Shown here: positions 28,028-36,610 of the stretch, piece after piece
Numbering within the stretch: the first letter of the stretch is position 1
How the letters are laid out: each line of letters starts with the position of its first letter
Assembly: GCF_009760905.1 (NCBI RefSeq)
Contig: NZ_VIRW01000003.1
Span: forward strand, 1-64,000
DNA from: Chitinibacter sp. GC72
GTDB taxonomy: Bacteria; Pseudomonadota; Gammaproteobacteria; Burkholderiales; Chitinibacteraceae
DNA: 64,000 nucleotides
Direction: 5' to 3'
Notes under the pieces: model-generated
What the model was told of the DNA's origin: nothing
The model's input: the letters and a program-made list of their open reading frames with translations, nothing else
Database searches by the model: none
Made by a program: the position numbers and the translations under genes

Positions 28028-29199
28028 CCGAGCACTCCGCATTCTTGCAGTAGCTCGTTGGCCAGCTTTGCGTTTTCGGCACTGAGGTTCTTGATCGAAG
28101 TGCTGCCACCGACGTTGCAATCAAAACTGAAGGTTTTAACCGTGTCTTTGCCGGGCTGTTTTCGGCCAATGGTAATGGTGACGGCAGAAAGATCGTATTC
28201 TTCAGCCAAATCCTGCTGGGTTTTAAGATGAGCTTGCGCCAGCGAGGCGGCATCGGGTTGATCCGCTGGACTCGGCGCATCGATACAAATGGCCATACCA
28301 GCGACTTGTTTGTGCTGATACCGAGCGCGGCGCAGGCGCGCAAACTCGATCCCCATGCCCGCTGGGTCGAATAAATCGACGCCACGCAGCAGTTGATTCA
28401 AGAACAGCCGCGATTTTTGTACGGCTTCCGGCTGTATGTCCTGCTTCAAAATGTGCTCGCCAAAGATCCCCTGCACTTGTGCGTGAGCCTTGATGCCGCC
28501 TTTGACGATGGACTCCACCAAACCTGTCTGGGGATCGTACAAAATGCCGGTTTCAATCGCCGGTCGAATGGGGCGTCGCGTGAAACCTTGATCATCAAAC
28601 TCGGTGGAGTCGCTTTTGGGGCCCTCGACATAGAAGGACAGCTGGATCGTGCCATCTAGGTATCGATCATAAATCTCGACGTGATGTTTACTGCCGGCAC
28701 CATCTTTTCGATACAACTTGGCCACTGCATCTCCAAAGGCCACCAGATCATCGCGCAGGCGTGACAACTCCAGGCCTGTTGGTAACTGGTGCCGTTTCCA
28801 CATCCGCCCATTGCTGCGACCATCGAAGGCAAGTGCCAATTCTGCAGCTCGAAATTGATCATCTCGATGCGTTAGTGCCCAGCAGGCTCGCTCAGCGTCA
28901 TTCACGCAGTGCTGGAATGCTTCGTCCAGCTCATCGTCATTATTGGTGGCATTACGCAGCGCCTTGATTCCTTGCTCATGCCCCATCTTAAAAATCCGCT
29001 GCAAGTCATGGTGCAGATCCGCATAGGCTTCAGTGGCATCCATTTTCAACCAAACCGCTGTTGCTTCAATGACTAACTCCGCTTCTTCCTGCGCCCAATC
29101 CAAGGGGAAGTGCGTGGCATGCCCGCGCGCGCTAAACAAAGCCTGAATTGAGGCTTTGGGGATTTCACGGAATAGCTGTTTTGGATTGAAGATCTTCAT
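28024..29199 (-). CDS. Uncharacterised 391-residue protein, first gene of a two-gene operon
   Basis: The start at 29197-29199 is chosen because AGGAGG lies eight bases upstream; the longer frame would add a hydrophobic N-terminus without a ribosome binding site. The protein is soluble and rich in acidic residues. Its first half is helical (AQEEAELVIEATAVWLKMDA), and the middle has an alternating beta-like pattern with YDRYLDGTIQLSFYVEGPKS. No known catalytic motif is visible. Translation of the next gene is coupled by a four-base overlap. A perfect 14-base palindrome lies about 60 bases upstream. The function is unknown. Confidence 0.65.
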   Translation of the reverse strand: MKIFNPKQLFREIPKASIQALFSARGHATHFPLDWAQEEAELVIEATAVWLKMDATEAYADLHHDLQRIFKMGHEQGIKALRNATNNDDELDEAFQHCVNDAERACWALTHRDDQFRAAELALAFDGRSNGRMWKRHQLPTGLELSRLRDDLVAFGDAVAKLYRKDGAGSKHHVEIYDRYLDGTIQLSFYVEGPKSDSTEFDDQGFTRRPIRPAIETGILYDPQTGLVESIVKGGIKAHAQVQGIFGEHILKQDIQPEAVQKSRLFLNQLLRGVDLFDPAGMGIEFARLRRARYQHKQVAGMAICIDAPSPADQPDAASLAQAHLKTQQDLAEEYDLSAVTITIGRKQPGKDTVKTFSFDCNVGGSTSIKNLSAENAKLANELLQECGVLG

Positions 29200-29257
29200 C
29201 TGGGCCTCCTGATTTCGAGCACGAGTTGTTAGAAATGCTGCCATGCAGAAACATATT

Positions 29258-29271
29258 AGAACGATCGTTCT
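29258..29271. promoter_or_regulatory. Perfect 14-base palindrome, candidate operator
   Basis: AGAACGATCGTTCT is its own reverse complement and sits in the AT-rich divergent spacer (29200-29445) between the two-gene operon and the recombinase module. Length and symmetry suit a dimeric repressor such as an HTH regulator. The HTH protein at 31447-31914 and the WYL protein at 33027-34880 are possible binders. This is inference. Confidence 0.45.
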
Positions 29272-29445
29272 TGGTTTCAATAGTCTTTCACAAATATTTT
29301 TTAAATATTTGGCTGATGTGATGTTTGATCTAGGCGAAACCTTCCTCCCGCTTGCGCCGGCTTCCTATGTGTTGGTGGCTTTGGGGCATTTCTGACCGGA
29401 CAATTTCACCACTGATTTTTGTTGAATAACCCGGAGTGCCCAGCA

Positions 29446-29637
29446 ATGCAGCAACACAACCAAACCCCACCAGAACTGATGAGTCCGGAACAACGGGCCA
29501 CTGAAATTTGCCGAATTCTTGGCCATGGCATTTTGAGATTGGCAGACAAGGTCAACAACCCGCTGAATCAACTTGGCTTTTCTGCAGAACAGAGCGTTCA
29601 TGTGGACGTGTCTACTGCCAAGGAGAACCAGGTATGA
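29446..29637 (+). CDS. Small protein, first gene of serine-recombinase module 1
   Basis: A 63-residue protein from the ATG at 29446, with GGAG upstream. It contains a short conserved-looking stretch SPEQRATEICRILGHGILRL that suggests a small helical protein. Its stop overlaps the start of the next gene (ATGA), so it belongs to the recombinase operon. Small proteins of this kind precede DUF2924 genes in similar modules. Its function is unknown. Confidence 0.6.
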   Translation: MQQHNQTPPELMSPEQRATEICRILGHGILRLADKVNNPLNQLGFSAEQSVHVDVSTAKENQV

Positions 29638-30113
29638 ACCCCCAACCTGAATTGCCTGCCAGCGTGCTGGAACAAGTCAGCCAATTACCAGATCTGCCCA
29701 TGCCAGAAATCCGGCGGCTGTGGCTGAAGCTGTTTGCCTTTGACGCGCCCACGCATAACCGCGTTTTTCTGGAGCGAAGGATCGCCTATCAACTTCAAGA
29801 AAATGCTTACAAAGAAATCGATCCGGAGTTGCTGGAGCGCAATCGCAAAGCCATCGCCGCACTGATTCAGTATGGGTGTAAGCCGGCTCGGGCTCGAATT
29901 CAGCTCACCCCAGGTACCGTATTTAACCGGGAATATGGTGGCCGCAATCACCAGGTGGTGGTCCTGCCAGATCAGCTGCTGATGTATGAGGGACAGGTTT
30001 ACAACAGCCTCACCCAGCTGGCGGAAATGATTACCGGTACACAGTGCTCCGGGCCGTTTTTCTTTGGCCTGAAAAGCAAGCGCAGCAAAAGCGATAAAAG
30101 GAGAAAAACATGA
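29634..30113 (+). CDS. DUF2924-family protein of serine-recombinase module 1
   Basis: The product has 159 residues from the ATG at 29634, behind AAGGAG. The pattern PEIRRLWLKLFAFDAPTHNR, then RRIAYQLQENAY, and later PGTVFNREYGGRNHQVVVL is the DUF2924 signature. These proteins are typically encoded directly before a large serine recombinase in integrative elements and probably help recombination or its regulation; the biochemical role is not established. The C-terminus is very basic (KSKRSKSDKRRK), fitting DNA contact. Its stop overlaps the recombinase start by four bases. Confidence 0.82.
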   Translation: MNPQPELPASVLEQVSQLPDLPMPEIRRLWLKLFAFDAPTHNRVFLERRIAYQLQENAYKEIDPELLERNRKAIAALIQYGCKPARARIQLTPGTVFNREYGGRNHQVVVLPDQLLMYEGQVYNSLTQLAEMITGTQCSGPFFFGLKSKRSKSDKRRKT

Positions 30114-31450
30114 GCGTCAAACCCCGTATTCGTTGCGCAGTTTATACCCGGAAATCCAGCGACGAAGGGTTGGATCAGGAATTCAACTCAATTGATGCTC
30201 AGCGTGAAGCGGGCCATGCCTATATCGCCAGCATGCGAGGTGAAGGTTGGATGCCAGTGGCTGACGATTATGATGATCCGGCATTTTCTGGTGGCAATAT
30301 GGAGCGGCCCGGGCTCAAGCGCCTGCTAGCCGATATTCAAGCTGGGCTGATTGATGTGGTCGTCGTTTATAAAATCGACCGTCTGACTCGCAGCCTGGCT
30401 GATTTCTCCCGCATGATTGAAGTGTTTGAGGAACACGGCGCCTCATTCGTTTCGGTGACCCAGCAGTTCAATACCACGACTTCAATGGGTCGATTAATGC
30501 TGAATGTCCTGCTTTCGTTTGCCCAGTTTGAGCGGGAAGTAACGGGTGAGCGCATTCGCGACAAAATTGCCGCTGCCAAGCGTAAAGGCATGTGGATGGG
30601 CGGTGTGCCTCCGCTGGGCTATGACGTGGTCGATCGCAAACTGGTCGTTAATCCGCAAGAAGCAAAACTGGTTCGGCATATCTTCGAGCGCTTTGTCGAG
30701 TTGGGCTCGACGACGCGCCTAACCCGAGAGCTGGAAATCGATAAGGTACTCTCCAAATCCTGGACCACCCAAGAGGGGCGGGTCCGGGTTGGCAAGCCGA
30801 TCGACAAAACGCAGCTCTATAAGTACCTGCACAACCGGATTTATCTGGGAGAGCTGTCACTCAAAGGCCAGTGGTTTCCTGGCGAGCATACGCCGATCAT
30901 CAGTCCTGAACTGTGGGAGCAGGCCCATGCCATTTTTGCCATCCACCGCCGCAAACGCAGCCAGCAAAATCGCAATGGCCGTCCGGCCTTGCTGAAAGGC
31001 TTGCTGTTTACACAAGATGGCCGAGCGATGTCGCCGACCTACACCTGCAAAGCCGGCCGGGTGTACACCTACTACATCTCGCAGCTGGATAAGAAGAAAT
31101 ATGCCGGGGCTTCCGGCATCCATCGCTTGCCAGGTTCAGAAATCGAAGGGGCCGTCACCAAGCATCTTTTTGCACTGCTCAACAACGAGACCGTTGGGCT
31201 GCGGGTTGTAAGTGCCGTGCAGGCGGTGGACCCGGAACTGGACGAAGCACAAATCATGGTGGCATTGCGACGACTCGAGCAGGTCTGGAGCAATCTTTAT
31301 CCTGAGGAGCAGATGCGGCTGGCCAAATTACTGATCGAACGCGTAGTCATCAGCCCTAGTAATCTGGAGATCCGCTTGCGTGAAACTGGTCTGGAAAAAG
31401 TGATCAAGGATATGGCCGGCAAGGCTGAAGCGCAGGAGGCCACGACATGA
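30110..31450 (+). CDS. Large serine recombinase, module 1
   Basis: The 446-residue protein has an N-terminal resolvase catalytic domain (about residues 8-150) with the nucleophile region YTRKSSDEGLDQEFNSIDAQ, where Ser16 is the likely active residue, and the conserved Arg-containing stretch VYKIDRLTRSLADFSRM. It is followed by a recombinase domain (about 170-260) and a C-terminal zinc-ribbon-like and helical part. The length fits the shorter large serine integrases, which integrate or excise circular DNA at att sites. It is coupled to the genes on both sides by ATGA overlaps. It looks intact. Confidence 0.93.
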   Translation: MSVKPRIRCAVYTRKSSDEGLDQEFNSIDAQREAGHAYIASMRGEGWMPVADDYDDPAFSGGNMERPGLKRLLADIQAGLIDVVVVYKIDRLTRSLADFSRMIEVFEEHGASFVSVTQQFNTTTSMGRLMLNVLLSFAQFEREVTGERIRDKIAAAKRKGMWMGGVPPLGYDVVDRKLVVNPQEAKLVRHIFERFVELGSTTRLTRELEIDKVLSKSWTTQEGRVRVGKPIDKTQLYKYLHNRIYLGELSLKGQWFPGEHTPIISPELWEQAHAIFAIHRRKRSQQNRNGRPALLKGLLFTQDGRAMSPTYTCKAGRVYTYYISQLDKKKYAGASGIHRLPGSEIEGAVTKHLFALLNNETVGLRVVSAVQAVDPELDEAQIMVALRRLEQVWSNLYPEEQMRLAKLLIERVVISPSNLEIRLRETGLEKVIKDMAGKAEAQEATT

Positions 31451-31914
31451 GCACGATCAAGCAAATCACCACCCGGCAAGCCGAAATCGGCGAGTTAAGT
31501 AACGGCCGGCTGCAGTTGCATATCCCGATTACCATCGGTCGCCGCAATGGCAAGAGCGTTGTCCGTCTTCCCGATGGCGCAATCAGGCAGCCTGACCCGC
31601 CAGGCAAAGATCCAACCCAACTACAACTGGCGCTGGCGCGTGGCCACCGCTGGTGGCAAATGATTCAGCGACGTGAGGTCGCAAACCTGACCGAGCTGGC
31701 CAAGCAGGTCGGGGTCGACAGCAGCTATGTCAGCCGGATGGTCAATTTGACGAATCTGGCGCCAGACATTGTTGCAGCCATCCTGAATGAAACATTGCCG
31801 GAGCACATCAGTTTGTTTGATCTGGCAGTGGATCCGGCTTTGCTGTGGGATGAGCAGCGCGAGCGAGTTGGCATCAGCGTTGACAATCAATTAATGAGTG
31901 CTGCTTACGAATGA
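31447..31914 (+). CDS. Helix-turn-helix protein, last gene of recombinase module 1
   Basis: The 155-residue protein has an HTH in the centre (NLTELAKQVGVDSSYVSRMV, about residues 78-97) followed by LTNLAPDIVAAILNETLPEH. The fold resembles the ParB-type or recombinase-accessory HTH proteins often found in the last position of such operons. It may control the module or act as a recombination directionality factor; this is inferred from position. Translation is coupled to the recombinase by an ATGA overlap. The following spacer (31915-32161) contains nothing I can support. Confidence 0.75.
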   Translation: MSTIKQITTRQAEIGELSNGRLQLHIPITIGRRNGKSVVRLPDGAIRQPDPPGKDPTQLQLALARGHRWWQMIQRREVANLTELAKQVGVDSSYVSRMVNLTNLAPDIVAAILNETLPEHISLFDLAVDPALLWDEQRERVGISVDNQLMSAAYE

Positions 31915-32161
31915 GGGACTGCTTAGCAATGTAACGCAGCCACTCAACTACTGATACAAGCTTCGGTAATTTGGCCCAAACTGGCAATCATCCGTTTGTG
32001 ACTAGCGCGACATCAAGACATATTTTTTTTGCGTCAGCTTCAATGTACGCCGACAATGGCAAGCTGACGTGGAAGTCAGCTAATAATCGCGGTCTTGGTT
32101 TTTCTAAATTAGTTGCTCAATACAATGCTACTGCAATTGAAAGGTTGTATTCATAAACATT

Positions 32162-32884
32162 ATGTCTTTTCCGAGAGCTCTCATGATCCCTGAAGAAGTG
32201 CTAACTGAAATAATTGCGCGAGTGAAGCGCGAATGGCCCAATGATCGGGATATGCAGAAATTTTGTATATCTGAAGAAAAAGAAGCTTACACCAAAATTC
32301 AAGCTTTCGACTTTGGAGATCTTGCGCACCTGAAAAATGAATTCATTGAATCCGCTCGCAGTACTTTCGACGCATGGGATGATACTTTCAATTCACTAGA
32401 GTCTGAACTTGATGCTTACCGAAAACTGCTTGATTTTTCAGTTGATGGGCTTGCATTGGAGACCATTGAAGAATGGAGATTGCAGGCTTTACAAGAAAAC
32501 GAAGGCTACTACGAAGGACAGCTTGACTTTCTTCAAGGCAAAGCTCGAAAGCATGCATCCATTGTCGCAACTCGAGAGCAGATAGACCCGATCAAGACGC
32601 TCTTGATTGAGCTGGAGAAGATTATTGGGAGTGAATGCTACAACGGAAGTATTCAAAATTATGGAAGCTGGGGTGAGCTTGAAAGTGTCGGCCGCCAGTT
32701 TAGATACCCAGTTAAGTTTTACAACGGCTCCGGCGAAAAAAAATTATGGTCAGTTTCGCCTAGTCTTCCTAGCGAAGAGCTAATCACAGGTTACTACGCT
32801 TTCGGAGCTAACGAACTAAATGTCTATCGTGCTTTGTTCAAAATTGTTTCACACTTACGCGAAAACTATGGCCTAAAAGTCTAG
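32162..32884 (+). CDS. Uncharacterised 240-residue protein
   Basis: A soluble protein with no recognised domain. It has a strongly acidic helical middle (ESARSTFDAWDDTFNSLESE; LQALQENEGYYEGQLDFL) that may form a coiled coil, and a C-terminal part richer in aromatics. There is no signal peptide or membrane segment. An ATG start at 32162 has only a weak upstream ribosome binding site; MIPEEVL at 32183 is an alternative. G+C is lower than in the recombinase module, suggesting separate acquisition. The function is unknown. Confidence 0.6.
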   Translation: MSFPRALMIPEEVLTEIIARVKREWPNDRDMQKFCISEEKEAYTKIQAFDFGDLAHLKNEFIESARSTFDAWDDTFNSLESELDAYRKLLDFSVDGLALETIEEWRLQALQENEGYYEGQLDFLQGKARKHASIVATREQIDPIKTLLIELEKIIGSECYNGSIQNYGSWGELESVGRQFRYPVKFYNGSGEKKLWSVSPSLPSEELITGYYAFGANELNVYRALFKIVSHLRENYGLKV

Positions 32885-33026
32885 TTGGCATGGCAATGCC
32901 CACAGCGCATCAACGAGCGAGGGGCTTCCGTTATTCATACATGGGAAACAACTGAGGTTGCTGGGCTCTCAGCGACCTGCTTTGTTCAGTGTTTCATTAG
33001 ATTACGTATCGATGAGAGTTAACGCG

Positions 33027-34880
33027 ATGAGCCAGTCCGAACGCCTGTTTCGCATCAATCAACTGCTGCATGAGCGCCGGGTGGTGCCGATTTCCACGTT
33101 TCTAGATGAACTAGAGATTTCCCGAGCTACTTTTAAGCGTGATATGGACTATCTGCGTGATCGGTTGCGGGCACCAATCATCTGGGATCGGGAGGTTGGA
33201 GGCTACCGGTTCGAATCGGAGCAATTGGCTGGACAGTTCGAAATGCCCGGGCTGTGGTTTTCCGCGAAGGAAGCAATGGCACTGCTATCGATGCAGCATG
33301 TGCTCTCCCAGCTTGAGCCGGGTCTGCTCTCTGGCCATGTGGGACCATTTCAGGCTCGCCTGCGCACGCTATTAGCCCAGGAAGGCCTAGATCCGGATGC
33401 AGTACAGCGGCGTATCCGCCTGTTACCCTCGCTGCATCGCCCGGTTGCTCCGGCACACTTCGAAACAATCGCCCATGCCGTCATGCAGCGACAACGGCTA
33501 AGTCTGCAGTACCGCTCGCCGGGAGCCAAGCAGGCAACGGCTCGCATCGTTTCTCCGCAGCGACTGACGCATTACCGCAATGCTTGGTATCTTGAGGCGT
33601 GGTGCCATCTGCGTAATGCTATCCGCTCGTTTGCTCTGGACAGCTTCGAGGAGGTTTCGCTAACCCAAGAACTTGCACTGGATGTGTCGGAGGATGAACT
33701 GCATCAAGCGCTGGAAGGTGGTTACGGGATTTTTAGTAGCAGTGAGCGGCAGTGGGCACGCCTATGCTTCAGCGGCAAGGCTGCCCATTACGTTAGCCGA
33801 GAAACTTGGCATGCCGACCAAACTGGTGAATGGTTGGACACCGAGCATTTCCAGCTGCAGCTTCCTTATTGCGGGGAACGGGAACTGGTGATGGATATCC
33901 TCAGGCATGGTGCCGATGTCGAAGTACTCGATCCACCCACTCTGCGTCAGGCGGTGCTGGAACAACTGCAGTCCGCGCTCGGGCAATACGCGGCGGACTT
34001 GCCCAAACCAGTCATTGCAGTCCCTCCGTCACTGATTCTCAGTCCATTGCATGTGGCTGCTCGAAAGGCCGCAGATCGGATCCGCCATGCCGATGGCTTG
34101 CTGATTACGGCTGGAGCAGGAATAGGCGTGGATTCCGGGTTGCCGGATTTTCGGGGTGGTCACGGCTTCTGGGAAGCCTATCCGGCACTAGGTAAAGCCC
34201 AGCTCAGTTTCATGGACGTTGCTAGCCCTCAGACATTTCGTACCAATCCGCAATTAGCGTGGGGATTTTACGGACATCGGCTCAAGCTATACCGTGAAAC
34301 TCAGCCGCATGAAGGGTTCCAGTTGATGCATCGCTGGGGTGAGCGCTTACTGCATGGATCATCGGTGTTCACTAGCAATGTTGATGGGCAGTTCCAGAAG
34401 TCTGGGTTTGCGGCAAATCGAGTGACAGAGTGCCATGGCTCCATTCATCATCTGCAATGTTTGGATGCCTGCAACACCCGCATCGAATCAGCGGACTTGC
34501 TGGAACCCGAGATCGACACTGACTCCTGTCGCTGGCTGGGTAAACTCCCGCTTTGCCCACAATGTGGGGCATTGATGCGCCCGAACATCCTGATGTTCGG
34601 CGATTGGGAATGGTTGGGTCAACGCAGTGATGAGCAAAGACAACGACTCAACCACTGGCTGGAAAAACCACAGCGCCTGGTGATTATCGAGCTCGGCGCT
34701 GGCACAACGATTGCGACCGTGCGCCGTGCCGGTGAACGCTTGCTGAATCGCGATGAGGTCGAATTTAGCACGTTGATCCGCATAAACCCGACGGAATCCG
34801 AAGGGCCAGTCGGCACCGTGAGTATGTGCAGCAGTGCACTCGCGGGTTTACAAGCCATCGCGGAAACGTTGGGATGGTAA
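33027..34880 (+). CDS. WYL-domain transcription regulator fused to a Sir2-family NAD-dependent deacylase
   Basis: The product has 617 residues from the ATG at 33027 (an alternative is 33012). The N-terminal half is a complete DeoR/YafY-like regulator: winged HTH (about 5-60, DELEISRATFKRDMDYLRD), WYL domain (about 145-212, SLQYRS and NAWYLEAWCHLRN), and a WCX-type C-terminal domain (about 215-325). The second half (about 345-615) is a full Sir2 domain with GAGIGVDSGLPDFRG (363-377), TSNVDG (449-454), catalytic His470 in CHGSIHHLQC, and zinc ligands Cys478, Cys482, Cys510 and Cys513. All expected catalytic features are there, so it should bind NAD and deacylate or consume NAD. A plausible role is NAD-dependent control of neighbouring accessory genes. 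WYL regulators often control phage-defence islands; that link is inference here. Confidence 0.88.
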   Translation: MSQSERLFRINQLLHERRVVPISTFLDELEISRATFKRDMDYLRDRLRAPIIWDREVGGYRFESEQLAGQFEMPGLWFSAKEAMALLSMQHVLSQLEPGLLSGHVGPFQARLRTLLAQEGLDPDAVQRRIRLLPSLHRPVAPAHFETIAHAVMQRQRLSLQYRSPGAKQATARIVSPQRLTHYRNAWYLEAWCHLRNAIRSFALDSFEEVSLTQELALDVSEDELHQALEGGYGIFSSSERQWARLCFSGKAAHYVSRETWHADQTGEWLDTEHFQLQLPYCGERELVMDILRHGADVEVLDPPTLRQAVLEQLQSALGQYAADLPKPVIAVPPSLILSPLHVAARKAADRIRHADGLLITAGAGIGVDSGLPDFRGGHGFWEAYPALGKAQLSFMDVASPQTFRTNPQLAWGFYGHRLKLYRETQPHEGFQLMHRWGERLLHGSSVFTSNVDGQFQKSGFAANRVTECHGSIHHLQCLDACNTRIESADLLEPEIDTDSCRWLGKLPLCPQCGALMRPNILMFGDWEWLGQRSDEQRQRLNHWLEKPQRLVIIELGAGTTIATVRRAGERLLNRDEVEFSTLIRINPTESEGPVGTVSMCSSALAGLQAIAETLGW

Positions 34881-34949
34881 GTGTGGCTCACGTTAATGAG
34901 CTACTTGGTGAAGTTGCAGGCTCAGCTCCTGCACTAGTGACTTGGATAT

Positions 34950-34985
34950 CATGATCTGACTACCAATCAAGAAGGATAGATCATG
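34950..34985. promoter_or_regulatory. Inverted repeat overlapping the start of the 350-residue gene
   Basis: CATGATC (34950-34956) and GATCATG (34979-34985) bracket the AAGGA ribosome binding site, and the second arm includes the ATG. Pairing in the mRNA would hide the start codon, and the same dyad in DNA could bind a repressor. It is short and may be coincidental. Confidence 0.35.
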
Positions 34986-36035
34986 ACTACTTGGTCTTTG
35001 CAGAAGGAACTCGTTGAGCTTAAGCTGAGTTACGGAACGAAGAAAACAATGCGCGTTGTTATTCATCCTGAGCATCTGAGCCGGCTGATTTATGATGCTT
35101 GTGCATTAGCGCATCGAATGTACGAGCTAATGTTGATCCAGCGCCCGGGTGATCTGCTTGCTTATCTAGTGGTGGCAATCGAAGAGTGCACCGAGCGTAT
35201 TGACCAAATGGTTAATCGCTCTCACCAAGAAAAGTTGCCAGCAAGCGAATCAACTGAGAGCAAGCCGAAGTTGTTGCCATTTTTGGAATTCAATCGCTTT
35301 TTTAGCTGGTGGGGCGATGACACCGAACCTGAAGATGAAGCCTGGTTACTTTTTGTGGGGTCAGGTCGATTTGAAAACCTACTTAAAGCATGGTTTAAGC
35401 AAATCCAAGATGCTCAGTCGAGATTATCGTGTGGCGATGAATTGCAAAGAAATTGCTTTTATCGGGTTAAATATGGAAACCATCCACTGGATATGCTCGA
35501 ACGGCAGCGTGCAGTCACCATCTCTCGGAGTGGCAAGCCTGAACCCTATCAGAAATCGGCTTTCTTAGACAAAATCGTGGAGTTGGTTCAGCAAGATGAT
35601 GTGAAGTCTGTAACTACATATTATGGCAATTACTCGATTTTACGTGTTTTGTGTAATAAACAGCGTCAGCGAACCAATCAAACAGGCTTGTCTGCACATC
35701 AAGCCTTTGCAATTAATATGGTTGAGCCACTTAGCGCATCTGTGAGCTGCGATGCATGGGATGCGGAGATTTGTTATTACAGTGAAGGTTTGGGGCGGGG
35801 AGATTTGTTTATCGCACATCCGGCGTTGGCTAATTCGGATGATGTTTCTCGTGATCTTGATTTTTTATTCAAGCATGCAAGGTTTGTGCTTTGCAGCAAA
35901 TCGCTTGGCCCAATCGAAGGTTATACCGCTGAAGAAGGTGATGGATGGTGGTGTTATCGCTTGATTGATCTTTCCAAGGCGATTGCAAAAGATGAATTTG
36001 CAGATCGCTTGAATCGAGCAATGTCCATCATTTAG
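34983..36035 (+). CDS. Uncharacterised 350-residue protein downstream of the WYL-Sir2 gene
   Basis: The gene starts at an ATG with a good AAGGA ribosome binding site and is transcribed in the same direction as the WYL-Sir2 gene, 102 bases after it. The protein is soluble, with an acidic, Trp-containing central segment (FFSWWGDDTEPEDEAWLLF, about residues 107-125). No catalytic motif is evident. It might be the effector or target gene controlled by the WYL-Sir2 protein, but nothing proves a pairing. Confidence 0.6.
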   Translation: MTTWSLQKELVELKLSYGTKKTMRVVIHPEHLSRLIYDACALAHRMYELMLIQRPGDLLAYLVVAIEECTERIDQMVNRSHQEKLPASESTESKPKLLPFLEFNRFFSWWGDDTEPEDEAWLLFVGSGRFENLLKAWFKQIQDAQSRLSCGDELQRNCFYRVKYGNHPLDMLERQRAVTISRSGKPEPYQKSAFLDKIVELVQQDDVKSVTTYYGNYSILRVLCNKQRQRTNQTGLSAHQAFAINMVEPLSASVSCDAWDAEICYYSEGLGRGDLFIAHPALANSDDVSRDLDFLFKHARFVLCSKSLGPIEGYTAEEGDGWWCYRLIDLSKAIAKDEFADRLNRAMSII

Positions 36036-36350
36036 CTAGCCAGCCTTTGTCCGCAGACATGGAAAAAATTCCCTACAGCGCAACTAGTACATTCGCTGAT
36101 TTGGTTTTTAGCGTGATTGCCCGAGCAATCCACCCTAAAAACTGACTCGGTAAGTCTAGTTTTAAATTGTTGAATTTAAATGGTTTTCATGAGTATAGGT
36201 TCTGGACTTCATTTTGAGCTGCTTTTGGCGACACTACATATATAGCTGGCCAGACAGAGATGCCATCTCTGCAAACCCAGAAAGAAGCAGCACCAGCCAG
36301 TCCGGAAGCCTTGCGCCACAAGGCTTGTAGCGGCGGGGCTGGGCAAAGAA

Positions 36351-36378
36351 AAACCCCAACTGAGAACAGTTGGGGTTT
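36351..36378 (-). terminator. Rho-independent terminator, minus strand
   Basis: A perfect 12-base-pair hairpin, AAACCCCAACTG / CAGTTGGGGTTT with a four-base loop, is followed on the minus strand by TTCTTT, giving a T-rich tract. It would end a minus-strand transcript coming from the 36390-36820 side, where no protein gene lies in that direction, implying an RNA gene or a remnant of one. Confidence 0.75.
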
Positions 36379-36398
36379 GTGTATTGGTGGCGGGCGAC

Positions 36399-36589
36399 GG
36401 AGTTGAATTCCAAAGCCACTACTGCTATTAGCAGTTATGCTGGGTAATTTGCCGTAACTGCTGTCAACTCTGGCCAATTCATCGAGATAGCTAATTTATT
36501 GAATATAACCAGGCTTATTCTTACTGAATTAATCAGTAACTACGGCATTTAGCTCAAGGCTTGGGGACCATCAATACGAATTCAACTCC
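36399..36589. repeat. 12-base inverted repeat flanking 167 bases
   Basis: GGAGTTGAATTC at 36399-36410 recurs as its exact complement GAATTCAACTCC at 36578-36589. The spacing and the presence of two serine recombinases nearby make an invertible segment or recombination arms possible; a folded RNA stem is an alternative. Confidence 0.4.
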
Positions 36590-36593
36590 CGCT

Positions 36594-36610
36594 GTGGGAG
36601 TCGAACCCAC
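36594..36610 (-). ncRNA. T-arm-like hairpin of a tRNA or tmRNA 3' end (remnant)
   Basis: On the minus strand, GTGGGTTCGACTCCCAC forms a five-base-pair stem with a TTCGACT loop, which fits the T-arm consensus exactly, and it follows GGAC as in the tmRNA 3' domain. The next bases (AGCGGGAG) do not lead to a CCA end here. I see no complete RNA gene, so this is probably a fragment created by site-specific integration. Confidence 0.4.

Noticed and set aside
31971-32156. 61-codon plus-strand frame between recombinase module 1 and the unknown 240-residue gene
   Set aside because: There is no ribosome binding site, no domain character, and its size is within chance.
36187-36477. 96-codon minus-strand frame over the terminator region
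   Set aside because: It runs through the perfect terminator hairpin and the acceptor-like sequence; coding is unlikely.
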